Source: Candidatus Obscuribacterales bacterium (GTDB taxonomy: Bacteria > Cyanobacteriota > Vampirovibrionia > Obscuribacterales > Obscuribacteraceae). Taken from it: a stretch of 64,000 nt of DNA. The position numbers and the translations under genes were made by a program. A model generated the notes under the pieces. That model was not told where the DNA came from. It ran no database searches and saw only the letters and a program-made list of their open reading frames with translations. The stretch's first letter is position 1. Every line of letters starts with the position of its first letter. The stretch lies in the NCBI GenBank assembly GCA_020634035.1, contig JACKCM010000002.1, forward strand, positions 846,241 to 910,240. Direction: 5' to 3'. This document shows positions 17,659 through 29,600 of the stretch, piece after piece.

Positions 17659-17974
17659 CGACGGTTTCCTTTCTTCTTTGAGAACATCCATGATGGGGTA
17701 CCCTTGTAATTTAAATGATATATCCAATTCGGTTGCAGTTTTGTCAACGTTTTTTGCACCGTTTTTGCTCTTGGAATTTAACCATGGGATTTGCGTGATT
17801 TTGTCTATATTGAGGATTACTACATATTTTTCCGTCATTATCTTTACAATTGCCGGTCGCATTTTCGCAAACGCACTGCCGGTAATATTTAGAGACGTGA
17901 GGACGGTTTCGCTTGATAACCCCTTTTGAAACCGGCTTGAGATGCCGCTTTCGACTGCAAATACTGGTTAAACG

Positions 17975-18031
17975 AAATCCCCGGTCGGTTAACTTTCTGC
18001 CTTTTGCAGGCAGCAATTCCGCCGGGGATTT
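17975..18031 (-). promoter_or_regulatory. nested hairpin in the rpsG-fusA interval
   Basis: An outer stem (AAATCCCCGG at 17975-17984 with CCGGGGATTT at 18022-18031) encloses an inner hairpin (CTGCC / GGCAG, 17997-18013, loop TTTTGCA). It begins 28 bases after the rpsG stop. The tail after the outer stem is only moderately T-rich on the minus strand, so it may be a leaky terminator or attenuator setting the rpsG:fusA ratio. The remaining 300 bases before fusA hold no gene I can support and may contain a fusA promoter. Confidence 0.5.
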
Positions 18032-18058
18032 TGTGAAGTTCGAATAAAACCGTATTAA

Positions 18059-18529
18059 TTAATAGCGGTAGTGGGCGAACGCTTTGTTGGCTTCTGCCAT
18101 CTTGTGGGTATCGTCCCGTTTTTTCACCGAGGCTCCGGTACCGTTGGCGGCGTCCATCAATTCTGCCGAGAGTCTCTCAGAGAAAGAACGACCGCTTCTT
18201 TTGCGGGAGTTGGTGATGATCCACTGGGTGGCAAGAGCCACACCGCGGGATTGTTTAACTTCAATCGGCACCTGGTAGGTAGAACCACCGACCCGGCGAG
18301 CTTTTACTTCGACCAGGGGGGTGACGTTTTTGACAGCTTTATTGAAGACTTCGAGCGGCTCTTGCTTGGTCTTCTCTTTGATGATATCCATCGCTGTGTA
18401 GAGCAACTTCTGGGCGGTGCTGCGCTTGCCGCGCTGCATCATCCGGTTTACGAATCTCTGCACCAGCTGGCTTTCGAATACCGGATCCGGCGAGGGAACG
18501 CGCTTTTCTGCTGCGGTACGTCTAGACAT
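18059..18529 (-). CDS. rpsG: 30S ribosomal protein S7
   Basis: Normal-length S7 (156 residues), a primary 16S rRNA binder that organises the head of the 30S subunit. Motifs are clear: SRRTAAEKR at the start, LVQRFVNRMMQRGKRSTAQKLLY, NKAVKNVTPLVEVKARRVGGSTYQVP, and KRDDTHKMAEANKAFAHYRY at the C-terminus. It is the second gene of the str operon, 41 bases after rpsL. In many bacteria S7 represses its own operon. Confidence 0.97.
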   Translation of the reverse strand: MSRRTAAEKRVPSPDPVFESQLVQRFVNRMMQRGKRSTAQKLLYTAMDIIKEKTKQEPLEVFNKAVKNVTPLVEVKARRVGGSTYQVPIEVKQSRGVALATQWIITNSRKRSGRSFSERLSAELMDAANGTGASVKKRDDTHKMAEANKAFAHYRY

Positions 18530-18570
18530 TTTTGTTTCTCCGTCCTTTAAACCTTATTCTTTAGTCGCGC

Positions 18571-18945
18571 CTAGCCTTTAGGACGCTTTGCACCGTATTT
18601 GGAACGACCCTGCATTCTGTCCTTGACGCCGGCGGTATCGAGAGTACCTCTGACGATGTGATAACGGACACCGGGAAGATCCTTCACCCTGCCGCCTCTG
18701 ACAAGCACCACGGAGTGCTCTTGAAGGTTGTGACCGATACCGGGAATATAGGCAGTGACCTCGATTCCGTTGGTAAGTCTCACCCTGGCAATTTTACGCA
18801 GAGCGGAGTTCGGTTTCTTGGGGGTGGTGGTTTTCACCTGGGTGCAAACGCCTCTGCGCTGAGGGCACGATTTGAGTGCAGGCGACTTGGTCTTGAATGT
18901 GACCTTTTTGCGTTCGCGGCGGATGAGTTGATTGATGGTTGGCAC
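18571..18945 (-). CDS. rpsL: 30S ribosomal protein S12
   Basis: S12 of 124 residues, part of the decoding centre. The GTG start at 18945 has AGGAG eight bases ahead and gives the universal N-terminus PTINQLIR; an upstream in-frame extension is rejected. The decoding loops TTTPKKPNSALRKIARVRLTNG and GRVKDLPGVRYHIVRGTLD carry the usual Lys and Pro residues associated with streptomycin sensitivity, with KPNS intact. It opens the str operon (rpsL-rpsG-fusA). Confidence 0.97.
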   Translation of the reverse strand: MPTINQLIRRERKKVTFKTKSPALKSCPQRRGVCTQVKTTTPKKPNSALRKIARVRLTNGIEVTAYIPGIGHNLQEHSVVLVRGGRVKDLPGVRYHIVRGTLDTAGVKDRMQGRSKYGAKRPKG

Positions 18946-19155
18946 CAGACATCTCCTGACTGATTTAGAAGAATCCAAACTTGAAACGAATGTGGCTGAA
19001 GAGCATGGTTTCTACCCTTGCAACCACTGATATTGCCGAAGCTGAGTTGGTGATATGTCATCCACATAGCTCGGCAAACACACAGGATATCAGAAAGCAG
19101 CTTCGGGAGATGCTTACTTTCCTATTTCCTTTACAAATCAAACATTTGCCTTAAA

Positions 19156-20223
19156 CTAATTTAGTTCGAAGCCCTGGGTGAAAGGGACATTTACCGCCGC
19201 AGTACCGGTGCCAAGATCGAGATCCAGGTTCGGAATCGAGACCGAATTCGATTTTTTCTTAGCTCTCAACCAGTGCTCCCGGACCATGAGGGTAAAGCTG
19301 CCGTTACGCTCGAACTCCTGATCTTCCAGGCACTTGACCAGAGATTTCTGAAAGTCATAGACCTTGAAAACTATGGTTCCTTTCATGCCGGCTCGTTTCA
19401 TCGTAGCCAGCACGAATTTGACCACGTCTTCACAGAGATGGTCCCAGCCCTGGTTGACATATACCTCTATATGAAAGTCTCCCTGGCTGTGGGCGCTTAT
19501 CTTGGCAGCGCAAGGAATTACTCCTCTTTCTTTTTCATCAGCCACCCAGAACCAGCGTTTGCGCCGCATCAGCCTTCTGGTCATCTTTTCGAAGGTGTCG
19601 GCGTTGAGCTCGGGCACATAATAGTCATCCGGAACCAGCTCCAGCACTCTTCTTACATCCTGGGGCAGAACCGATTGATGCAGGTCATAGATGCGCTCCC
19701 GGTCTTCGGGCTGGGCGATTCTGAATTTGCTCAGAATATCCTCGCACTGCGGAGGATGATAGTCGATCGGGACCTGGTAATAGGTAAAGCTGCTGCACTT
19801 GCGAAAGCCGCAGCTATGCAGCAGTTTGAGACCGGCCATGTTTTCGTTGGCCACTTCTGAAATAAAGTGGTTGATACCCTGACCACCGAAAAGAGCCAGT
19901 ACATATTTAAGTAGTTCCTGGCCGATGCCTCTGCCCCGATGATTTTTGTTGACCACCAGTTGATTGACTCGCCAGCAGCCGTTGCTTTTGCCCAGGGTGT
20001 CTACCGAAATTAGCCCCAGTACCACTCCGTCATCTTTAGCCAGATAAACCGATGGACCGACGTGGAGATTACAGGGAAGCCAGTGTTGCCAGAATTTCAG
20101 TCCGCTGCCAAGGATTTTCTCTTCCTGGCAGAAAGCCTCGTAGGGCACCGGCGCATCCTGGTGGCGGAGCAGGGCTCTTACCTGGGTGGCATCGGTGCTG
20201 AAGAAGGGTTTTATCTTTATCAT
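19156..20223 (-). CDS. tandem GNAT N-acetyltransferase
   Basis: This 355-residue protein holds two GNAT folds. The first (about 1-165) is well conserved: VLGLISVDTLG, the acetyl-CoA loop VNQLVVNKNHRGRGIGQELLKYV, then SEVANENMAGLKLLHSCGFRKC. The second (about 175-335) is divergent and lacks the R/Q-x-x-G-x-G/A pyrophosphate loop, so it is probably a structural or substrate-binding half. GNAT enzymes transfer acetyl groups to amines; the acceptor cannot be inferred. The gene is divergent from smpB with about 140 bp between starts. Confidence 0.8.
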   Translation of the reverse strand: MIKIKPFFSTDATQVRALLRHQDAPVPYEAFCQEEKILGSGLKFWQHWLPCNLHVGPSVYLAKDDGVVLGLISVDTLGKSNGCWRVNQLVVNKNHRGRGIGQELLKYVLALFGGQGINHFISEVANENMAGLKLLHSCGFRKCSSFTYYQVPIDYHPPQCEDILSKFRIAQPEDRERIYDLHQSVLPQDVRRVLELVPDDYYVPELNADTFEKMTRRLMRRKRWFWVADEKERGVIPCAAKISAHSQGDFHIEVYVNQGWDHLCEDVVKFVLATMKRAGMKGTIVFKVYDFQKSLVKCLEDQEFERNGSFTLMVREHWLRAKKKSNSVSIPNLDLDLGTGTAAVNVPFTQGFELN

Positions 20224-20360
20224 CTGCTTCTGATTCGAGCTAAACGGCTTACTAACCTCATTTTAGTCTATTTAAAGCGGGCTTTGTAAAATTGACCCGG
20301 AGGCAGTCCGCCACGTTGTTATATATAGGTAGAATAGATAGTTTCAACTGGTTCTTTTCA

Positions 20361-20849
20361 ATGACTAAAGAGAGTGCAAAATCCGGCGGCAAAGAGTCCG
20401 CAAAGAAAGTGGTAGCGGACAACCGTCGCGCTCGCCACGAATATCACGTGCTCGAGACCATCGAGTGCGGCATAGAGCTCTCCGGCACCGAGGTCAAGTC
20501 CATAAGGGCGGGTCAGTGCAATCTGAAAGATAGCCATGCCCGAATTGAAGATGGTGAAGTCTTTTTATACAACAGCCACATCTCTCCTTATGATCACGGC
20601 AATCGTTTTAACCATGAACCGACCAGAAAAAGACGATTGCTGCTGAACAAAAAAGAAATACAGAAAATCAAATCCAAAATTCAGGAAAAGGGTCTCACTC
20701 TCATTCCGCTTCGGCTATACTTCAAATCTAATTGGGTAAAGGTCGAGCTTGGATTGTGCAAAGGTAAGAAGTTGTATGACAAGCGTCAGGATATGGCCAA
20801 GCGCGATACCCAGAGACAGATTGAAAGAGTAATAAAAAGCAGTCGATAA
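20361..20849 (+). CDS. smpB: SsrA-binding protein SmpB
   Basis: SmpB brings tmRNA to stalled ribosomes for trans-translation. The ATG at 20361 gives 162 residues; an in-frame TTG further upstream adds 23 unrelated residues. A Lys/Ser/Ala-rich start of about 20 residues precedes the OB-fold core: NRRARHEYHVLETIECGIEL, GTEVKSIRAGQCNLKDSHA, NSHISPYDHGNRFNHEPTR, RLLLNKKEI, and the C-terminal KGKKLYDKRQDMAKRDTQRQIER, which forms the helix entering the decoding site. The stop is directly followed by the next ATG (20850), so the two genes are likely co-transcribed. Confidence 0.97.
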   Translation: MTKESAKSGGKESAKKVVADNRRARHEYHVLETIECGIELSGTEVKSIRAGQCNLKDSHARIEDGEVFLYNSHISPYDHGNRFNHEPTRKRRLLLNKKEIQKIKSKIQEKGLTLIPLRLYFKSNWVKVELGLCKGKKLYDKRQDMAKRDTQRQIERVIKSSR

Positions 20850-23342
20850 ATGGCCAAGCTTCAGGAGCGAAAGATTTCCCATATGATGGTACGCAGGGCT
20901 TTTCTATTGTCATCCTTTGTGGTGTTGTATTTGATACTGGCTGGAGCCTTGTTTCAGCCGGTCCGGGCGGCGGAGAATCCTACTCCTCTGGCGGTCTACC
21001 GAAGCAAGCTCAATGAGGCTACTTATCAAGACCAGCATCTCGGTACTTTCACAAAAGACTACGATGAGTTCAAGCGTAATCTCTCTTCTTCTAATGTTCG
21101 TTTTGACGAACTTGATGACAATCAAGTAGCCGAAGGTAAATCCAGGCTCTCTAAATACAAGTTGGTAGTGGTACCGATGCTGGTGGATCTACCGGCTGAT
21201 TCCGCTTCCGGACTGAAAGAGTATTTTCTTGGTGGCGGTAAAATTCTGGTCACCGATGGTGGTGGCCAGCAGCAACCCGGTGCGAGAGCTTTAGTTGATC
21301 TGATGGGAGTATCCGTCGACTCGCAGAGAACATTCAAAAGTCCTACTAAATTAGCCTGGGTCGATACCCCACTGCCGATAGAAGCTGATTTTGCCGTGGG
21401 CTCACAAGTGGCGGTCCTCAAGCTGGGAGCCGACACCCGGGCGATCGCCCGCTGGAAAGATGAGAGTGGTGCCGGTCAACCGGCCATAGCTCGTCGCGGC
21501 AATGGTGCCTATCTTACCTGGATTCCCGGTTTGCAGGGAGATCTGACTACCAATGCTCGTTTTCTAGCGATGACCCTGGATGAACTCGCCCCTGGTATCA
21601 CCCAGGAAGCGGTGGTGCAAATAAGTTTTGCCGAGTATCAATCTATTAAAAGCGAGTTGGACTACCTGAATAAGAGAACGGAGGAGGCGATTAAAACCGC
21701 TGCTCAAGCAGAATTCGCCGTTCCCATAAACGAGATAAAAGCCAACTATCAAGAAGCCCTCGGAAATGTCGAGTCTTTCCACAGCGCTTATAAAGAACGG
21801 CGCTTTCAAATAGCCGATGAGCACCTGAACAAAGCCAGACATTTATTCGCTCTTGCATTCGCCCAGTCCATGCCGGTTCGTGCCATTGAGGCTCGCTCCA
21901 TCTGGTTGGATAGGGGCACCATTGTCGCCACCAAGAATCCCCAGGGTATGGTCGACTTATTCAGTCGCTTGAAGAAAGCTGGAATCAATGTGGTCTATTT
22001 CGAGACCAATAACGCCGGTTTCACCATGTATCCTAGTAAGCTCACCGAACAGAATCCCGAGACAAAAGGATGGAGCCCCCTTGCTGTAGCGGTTCAGGAA
22101 GCCCGCAAACATGGCATGGAAATTCACGCCTGGCTCTGGATATTCAATGTGGGCAACATGCGCCACAACCCGATCATAGGCAAGGCTGCAGACTATCCCG
22201 GTCCGGTTCTCAATCGCTATGATTTCAACTGGGCGATGGCATCTAAAACCGGTTCTTTAGTGCCGCCCAATCAATCTGAGTTCTGGATCGATCCGAGCAA
22301 CACCGATTGTCGCCGCTATGTCAAAAGCTTGATTCGTGAAGTCACCTCGAACTTCGATGTAGATGGTATTCAACTGGACTATATTCGTTATCCTTTCAAC
22401 AACATAGGCTCAGAGATGGGCTTCAACTGGCATTCTCGGGTCAAGTTCGAACAGCAGACCGGTCTCAGCCTCGATGACCTCAACGAGGAGACCCGGGCTC
22501 TCTTTGTCGCCTGGAAGACTCAACAAGTCAACGAAATGGTCAAAGAGGTGTCGGACATGATCAGGGCTGAAAAACCGAAATGTCGAATCTCTGCCGCTGT
22601 TTATGCTTTCCCCAGAAGAATGCGGGTCAATGCCGTTCAACAAGAGTGGGAAACCTGGGTGGCCAATGGCTGGATCGATACGCTCAATCCGATGACCTAT
22701 GCCGATAGCCCCAAAAAGCTTGCGATCATGGCCGATTTTTGCAGAGAGTCGACTTCGGATAAAGCCCTGGTCTTCCCTGGCCTGGCTATTATGAGAGTAG
22801 ATACGGCAGGTTTGATAGAACAGCTTGATACCGCCCGTGCTACCGGAACCCTGGGTACCACCATTTTTGCCATGGCTCATCTCGACGATAAGAAGCTCAA
22901 TGTCCTTGCTGTGGGTCCTTATCGCAAAAAGACACTGCTTACTCCCCAGTCGGATCCAATAAGAGCCAGCCGCTTTCTAGTCGACGATTTTGCCGCCATG
23001 GTCAATCGCTATCTGCATGACCCGGATACCCATATTCTTTCCGATACTGCCAGCACCAACGATGTGATTGCTCAGATAGAAACCCTGCAAGAGACCATGC
23101 ATGAACTCTCGGACAAAGCTGATTCTGAGAAGCTCGAATCTATAAAAGGCGATGTCACCCATTTGCATAACACCGTCAAAGAGTGGCTCAGGCTTGAAGC
23201 CTTTATTCAAAGGGGTTTTCGGGCTCAGTACATAGTCGACTATCTCGGTCAGGTAGAAGCGATTCTCTCCTACGCTTCCCACAGGGCGAAGGTAAGCCAA
23301 CTGCATGGCGGTCGTGGCAATATGCAGGCCATGGCTGAATAA
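20850..23342 (+). CDS. exported GHL10 (family 10 glycosyl-hydrolase-like) protein
   Basis: This 830-residue protein has a signal peptide or N-terminal anchor (AFLLSSFVVLYLILAGALF). An N-terminal region of about 240 residues resembles a beta-galactosidase-trimerisation/GATase-like domain (YKLVVVPMLVDLPADSA, GGGKILVTDGGG). A coiled segment follows, and then the GHL10 barrel at about 350-660: ARSIWLDRGTIV, LKKAGINVVYFETNNAG, GMEIHAWLWIFNVGN, FWIDPSNTDCRRYV, and the diagnostic VDGIQLDYIRYPF, where the Asp residues are the likely catalytic or sugar-binding residues. GHL10 proteins are thought to act on cell-surface glycans. A helical tail ends the protein. It starts immediately after the smpB stop. 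Confidence 0.82.
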   Translation: MAKLQERKISHMMVRRAFLLSSFVVLYLILAGALFQPVRAAENPTPLAVYRSKLNEATYQDQHLGTFTKDYDEFKRNLSSSNVRFDELDDNQVAEGKSRLSKYKLVVVPMLVDLPADSASGLKEYFLGGGKILVTDGGGQQQPGARALVDLMGVSVDSQRTFKSPTKLAWVDTPLPIEADFAVGSQVAVLKLGADTRAIARWKDESGAGQPAIARRGNGAYLTWIPGLQGDLTTNARFLAMTLDELAPGITQEAVVQISFAEYQSIKSELDYLNKRTEEAIKTAAQAEFAVPINEIKANYQEALGNVESFHSAYKERRFQIADEHLNKARHLFALAFAQSMPVRAIEARSIWLDRGTIVATKNPQGMVDLFSRLKKAGINVVYFETNNAGFTMYPSKLTEQNPETKGWSPLAVAVQEARKHGMEIHAWLWIFNVGNMRHNPIIGKAADYPGPVLNRYDFNWAMASKTGSLVPPNQSEFWIDPSNTDCRRYVKSLIREVTSNFDVDGIQLDYIRYPFNNIGSEMGFNWHSRVKFEQQTGLSLDDLNEETRALFVAWKTQQVNEMVKEVSDMIRAEKPKCRISAAVYAFPRRMRVNAVQQEWETWVANGWIDTLNPMTYADSPKKLAIMADFCRESTSDKALVFPGLAIMRVDTAGLIEQLDTARATGTLGTTIFAMAHLDDKKLNVLAVGPYRKKTLLTPQSDPIRASRFLVDDFAAMVNRYLHDPDTHILSDTASTNDVIAQIETLQETMHELSDKADSEKLESIKGDVTHLHNTVKEWLRLEAFIQRGFRAQYIVDYLGQVEAILSYASHRAKVSQLHGGRGNMQAMAE

Positions 23343-23604
23343 ATTAATCCTGGACTACGTAGTTTCACCACTTACCTTTTAAATTTAATGTGTTAACCTC
23401 TTGACATCAGGCCTTATTTACGACCTGTCGTAGAACAAGTGCTGGTCGCGCTCACGCTTACTAACCACCCTGAATCAGCCGTGATTTACCCCCGGGTTCA
23501 TCTGCGGTAACTCCCTTACTGCAAGCGTTTGCGCCTCCGAAACTGTCTACAAATACCGCCCTTGTGGTAGGTAGTTACTGGGTATCACGCGAGATTCGGC
23601 TGAG

Positions 23605-26600
23605 ATGGCTCTAGACAGAAGCATAACAAGCGGCGATTCAGCAAAGAAGCCGGCAGAAGACAGTCCCCGGATTGTCGACACTGCCCCAGCCCCAGCCCAG
23701 AAAGATCATGAAACCCACTCAGAACCGGCAGCCAAAACCAAAACCTACGAAGGTTCTGTCGAAACCTGGGTAAAATCAGGCAATGGTGGCAGCGAAGCTC
23801 GGCCCCTGATTCATGAGCTCGAAGGCGAAAAGTCATTCTCTACAGCCTCTTCCGATACCGGTGCCGATGCTCAGACAACCAGAGACCTGCCTGATGTGGT
23901 CATCGATGACAGCAGTCCACAGAAAGCCGCTGTTCTCTCCCCGGCTGAGATAGACCGCCGGGCAAAAGAGCTGTTTCAAGCAGTCAACCGCTATGACGAA
24001 GGCTATATCTTCGGCATAGGGGCAGGCAATGATCCCGATTTGAAGAGTATTCGCGATATTCTCGACCCCTTGAACGAAGCGGATAGAAAGGCCGTCGAGA
24101 CGGCTTACCAGAAGTTGCCGGGCAACGAGAACAAAGCGGATTTCAGTCTGCGCAGCAATCTCAAAGAGAAGCTGGAAGGCGATGATTTTCGCGAAATGGA
24201 AGCGATACTGAACAGGCATGACGGCAGAACCAATGACGCCGGCGCCCTTATGCTGTCTCTCTCTCATATCGACAATGATCGAAAAGATGGTGAAAGCAGG
24301 GTTTTTGAAGTCTTCTCTACTTTAGATCGCACCAGGATGGACAAGCTGGAGCAGGATTTCAAAGCCGATTACGGTATGACCATCGATCAGGCCCTCGATC
24401 AATACGGGCTCTCCAAAGAGGGCCGGACCGTGGTCGACTTTTTGAGAAAGCCCGCCGAAGAGCGAACGGAGCAAGAGATCAAAGACTTCGCCCGGTTTGC
24501 CGTCAAAGAAGGCTCTTTAGATTATTTGCTCCTCGCCTTGAGAGGTGATTCTCCCCAGGCTCAGTCGGCAAGAGAAAGCCTCAAGCAGGATGAAGGCTTC
24601 AAACAGTCTTTGATAGACGAGTTCAAGCCGCCCAGCGGATTTCTGGCAGGGGTGATGAATGTCGGCGATTTTGCCCTGGGACCTATTGATGAGGTCGTTG
24701 GCGGTGCCATAAACGGAGATCTCTCCTGGGGCAAAGTGCTGGGAGGACTTTCTATTGTCGAGGGAGCGACAGCTCTTAAAAATGGTGTGGACGCTAAGGA
24801 CGACGACATTCGCTTCATGATGGCGATGGATGCCTTAAACGAAGGCAGAATCTCTTTGTCCACCATCGCCCTCAATAATACCGGCAGCCTCTTTGGCTGG
24901 TTCGACAACAAAGAGAATATCGGTCTTGCCGTGGAAGGAGCCACCGACGGCGAGCGGCGAGCCTATACCCTGGGCAGGAAGCTCTCTGAGTCCGGAAAAG
25001 AGCCCCGGGGCGCCGAAGAGAGACAGGCGCTCGAATATTTCAACCGCATAGACAAAGCCTTCAAAGACGCGGGTGACGACAGAGAAGCGCTCCACTGGGA
25101 TGCGGTGATGCGCTATGGCAAGGATTCTTTGTTAGCCGATATCACCTCTAAAGAGGATACTCCCGGGCGCTTCGAATCTGTAGAAGGACTGAAGGAAGCC
25201 GACTGGAATCGACTGCGGTCCGAAGGCGGCGAGCGCTATCGAGAGGATATCAAAACTGCTGTCGAAAAGCTGGCTGACAAAGATGAAGCAAGAAGAATGC
25301 TTGAGATTCTAGATGGCAAGGTCGATAAAACCAACCCGGAATCTACTTTCGATGACTCGAAAGGAGTGCATAGAAGCCTCTTCGAGACCATAGAACAGAA
25401 TAAGAACAAAGGCTTTTTCAGCTGGGGCTACAGAGAAGACGGGGTTCTCGAAGGCTTCGAGAAGATGACCGCGGCGGAAGCGAAACGATATAAAGACGAC
25501 CCTGCCTTCAAAAAGATGGTGGACGATTTTGCCGAGGATACCCTCAACGGTCAAAGACAGGTCTACGCCAGAATGCTTCTTGATCAGGTGGCTGAAACCG
25601 GTGCAGTGCCTGATACCACAAAACCGGCTGAGGCTGTGCTCAAAGACCGCATAGACAATAAATCACCCGAAGATTCTATGGCGGCAGTAGAGAAGCTTCT
25701 CTCAGATCCGGCAGTTAGAGAGAGGCTGAATAAACCCTATAACGAACTCAGTAAAGAAGACCGTTTCCTTCGCTCGGCGGTGGACACCGTTGTGCAGAGA
25801 GCCTATGAAAAAGAGTTTGGTCCGGACCCGGCTCAAACCGCAGCTATGTACGGCCAGGGCATGTACTTTCCTGTGGAAACCAGTTACAGTCGGAAGCTGG
25901 ATGCTATTCAGCATACGCTGCTGAAGAATGGCTCTCTATCCGCTTCTGAGAAAGCCGAGCTCGGTCTTAAAGATAATTCTTTCTTCGAACAGGCTGCAGC
26001 TCTTGACCCCGAAGCTAGAGCCGCCATAGATAAGCACTTGAGCGAGGCGGAGAAGAAGCTTGTTGATGCGGTGGCTCAGAATCCTGATAAGAAGATGACC
26101 TTATCAGATCGGATCTATGCCTCTACCGTTCTGGGCAAGGGACCGGATGCCGTCGACTTCGAAGAGGCGCTGGTCACCCTCAGAAAAGGTCCTGGTGGCG
26201 AAGCCCGGGTGCAGGAGTTGAGAGAAGAATATGGTCGTAAATATGACCATAATTTCGACACGGATTTTCTAGGCAAGATAGACAAAGACGACCGGGGACG
26301 CTTCCGAGATCTGATTACCGCATCCACCGTCGACTATCGCCAGACGCACTACGAAGAATTTGCCCAGGCCAGGCACAGCGAGAGTGGTGTTTCGGTGGAT
26401 GCCACAGAATTGACCGTAGACAGAACTCTTACCATCCAGGCCGATATGCTGCAGAATCTGCAGCATATGTTCGAGCATCCCGAAGACTATCCTGAGGCGG
26501 ATAGAGAGAAGCTGAGAGAGGCAAGTCGGATCTTTGCAAAAGCTATCGAAGACTATCGAGATTCGAAAGAGAAATTTGCCGAAGGCATCTATCAAGCCGC

Positions 26601-29600
26601 AGTTCTGGTGGGTGGACTTTCGGTGGCTATCGCCACCGGTGGTGTCGCCGCCGGACCATTATTGGCGGTGGCATTAACCAGTGCCGCCGGAAGAATCGCA
26701 TTGAAGCGCGGTATTCAAGGAACGGATTATGAAGTTAATCCGGAGAATCTCTTCAAGGACGCCATCATAGGAGCGGCCACCGGCGGCTTCAGCGTGCTCG
26801 GTCCCGAGACAATCGCCGGCATAAGAGGAGTAGGCACAGTAGCCTGGGGCAAACTGGGCACCGCAGTAGCCGATCGTGGTCTAGGCATAGCTTTTAAAGA
26901 AGGTGCTGAAGGTGTCGCCAGCAAAGAGTTGACTAATTTAATCGGAGGCAGCGTCAGCGGTCGAGTAGGCAAAGAGGCTGTGGAGGGTCTTGCCCAGAAG
27001 CTTGTCACCAATCCCGATGATGCGGCCAAATTGATACCGGTCTTGCAAGAAGTAATTGAACAATCCGGTAGAGAAGTAACCGAGAATATACTGAAACAAT
27101 CTTTTCCCGAATTGGTGCGTCAGAACGGTTTCATCGGCGGTATCAGGGCGCTTGGCACCGAATTGCGGGCTGCTTCTCCTGAAATCGCCGCCAAGTTGCC
27201 GGGTATGGCCAAAGGGGTGCTTCGAGAGTCGGCTGTTAACGCAGCACTCGGAGGGTCTTCTAACGTTTTGATCGAGGGCTCGGTAGGACTCGCTAAAGAC
27301 GGTCAGCTCGACTTGAGTAAACTGGGCGAATCTTTTTTGGTAGGTGCCGGAGCCGGGGCCACGTTGACCGTTGCCTTCAAAGGGGCAATCACTCTTGGTA
27401 AACCAGTGATTGGTATCGCCGGCAATGTGGCTCGCGGTCAATTCGACAATGTCGACGGCTTTGCTGCCCAATTCAGCAAAGGTGCCGATGGAAAGATAAA
27501 AGTTTCCGCCCCGGAAGGGTCTGGTTCTTTTAAAGCCGAGGTCAAACTCGCCAGCGGTGAAACTCGAATAATAGAGCTGGGCGCTGAGCCGGTTGACCTG
27601 CCCGATGGTGCTGTGTCCATGGGAATACCCGGTGGTAGACTGACAGAGGTGCATGCCCAGGTCGCCACCGCTGATGGTGATGCCGGAAATATCTATACCA
27701 TGCATCCTGCTAATGCCGATGGTGTCCCGGAAAGACATGCACCGGTAAAAGGCGATGACGCCACGAACGAATATGTAACCAGGGGCGAAGACCTTCCTAT
27801 GCGAGAAGTGACTCGTTCCTTCTCTCGCCGGGTGCTGGATGCGCTAGGTTTGACCAAAGGTGGCGACAAGCTCGACTTTCGCTATGTTAACGGTACCCCG
27901 GTAAAACCCAATGATGTGGTCACTCTCGGTCGCCATGGTGATATTCGCTGGTCCGGCTCTGCCGATGAGATCTCTCGTAAACATGCCTATTATTATGTTG
28001 ACGAGAGCGGAAACGCTTTTATTCAGGATGCCAATTCGACGAACGGCACCTGGGTAAATGGTGAGAGAATACGGGAAGGGGAGTGGGTTCAGCTCAAACC
28101 GAGCGACAAAGTCAACCTTGGTAAACCGGAACATGGTCATGAACTGCACTTCAGAGCAGATTCACCAAGAGCGGCCGTAAATAGATTAGTAGAGAGGATG
28201 GACCTGCCCGAGGCTGTGCTCCTCAGACCCCGGGACTATGTGCCCGAAAGCCCCAGGACCTTCAAAGAGTCGATTGATCAATCCAACTATTTCGGCTCTA
28301 ATAGCGAACTTGCCGGACGCATAAGAGATGGCTATGTGGACGCAGGCAAAGGCACCAGGGTCGGTGCCGATGGTCAACTGGTCGGTCCGCCGCGCAGGCA
28401 CATGATAGCTGTAGATCGAGCCAACGATCCTATTTTGCGCAATGTCATCGAAGATGCCCGCACTAGATTCGGTCATCTCTCCCCGGCCGAGAAGGCCGCC
28501 GCTCTCAATACCTATGTACACGAACTTATAGGCGCGCCTAATATATCCGGCAAACAACTTGATGCCTGGCATGATGCTTTTGGTGAGCAGAACATGGGCA
28601 AGCCCGTATTGCTGGGTGAGTTCATCCGTCAGGGTAAAGGGGTCTGTATTGAGCAGGCAACCTTGATGAAAGTTCTGGCAGACGAGCTGGGGCTGGAAGC
28701 GACTCTGGTTCGGGGTGCCGGCGAAGTCGGTGATCCGACCATCAACCATGCCTGGGTCCATATTCGCCTGCCCGGTCAAGATGAGCCCCTGGTCTATGAT
28801 CCGCGCTGGCGGGAAGCAGGCGTTAGATACTCTCAGATAGACGCCCATGAAAGAGGCATCGAGATCCTCAACCATGGCAGGGATATCCCGATGGAGCCCC
28901 ACGCTCCCCGGGGCGGCCGAATAGAAGTCTTCGAAAATGGTGCACCTGTGAGAGTGGGTACAGGTAAGGGCTTGCGTCTCACCGACGGTTCTGAAATCAC
29001 AGTGGGTCGAAATTTCGAAGGTAGTGTCGACAAAGCTGCCGACAACTACAGCAAAGTTTCCGGAGAGCATGGCAAGCTATTCATGAGAAATGGACAGCTC
29101 TACTTCAAGGATGTCTCCTCCAACGGCACCTATATAAACGGAGACCGTATCGCTCCGGGAAGAGAGGTTCCTATCAATCTCAGCGATGAAATCCATATGG
29201 GCTCTCCCAATGGACCACGGCTGAGGCTGATCAAAGAACAGAGACCGATTGAAGTGGGTCCGGGAGGACTGGCAGGCGATCTCAAAGAAGGCGGTTATGT
29301 CATGATCGGACGCGATCACTCCGGATCTGTGCCGCTCAATCATCCGAGATACAAGAAAGTCTCCGGCAACCATGCCAGACTCAGTATGAAAGACGGTCAG
29401 CTCTATGTTCACGATGTCTCGATGAACGGGACCTATGTTAATGGTGTCAAGATAGAGCGGGGCAAAGATGTGCCGATCAGTTCTGCCGACGATATCAGAT
29501 TGGGCTCCCCTGATGGACCGAGGCTGGAATTCAGAGAGAGGGATAAGACCCTGCTCAACACCCGGGTGACCCGGGGACCGATAGACATAGAGGCCGATAG

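Noticed and set aside
17659..17862. Long N-terminal extension of EF-G
   Set aside because: Sequence before the GTG at 17658 does not match EF-G and no ribosome binding site supports it.
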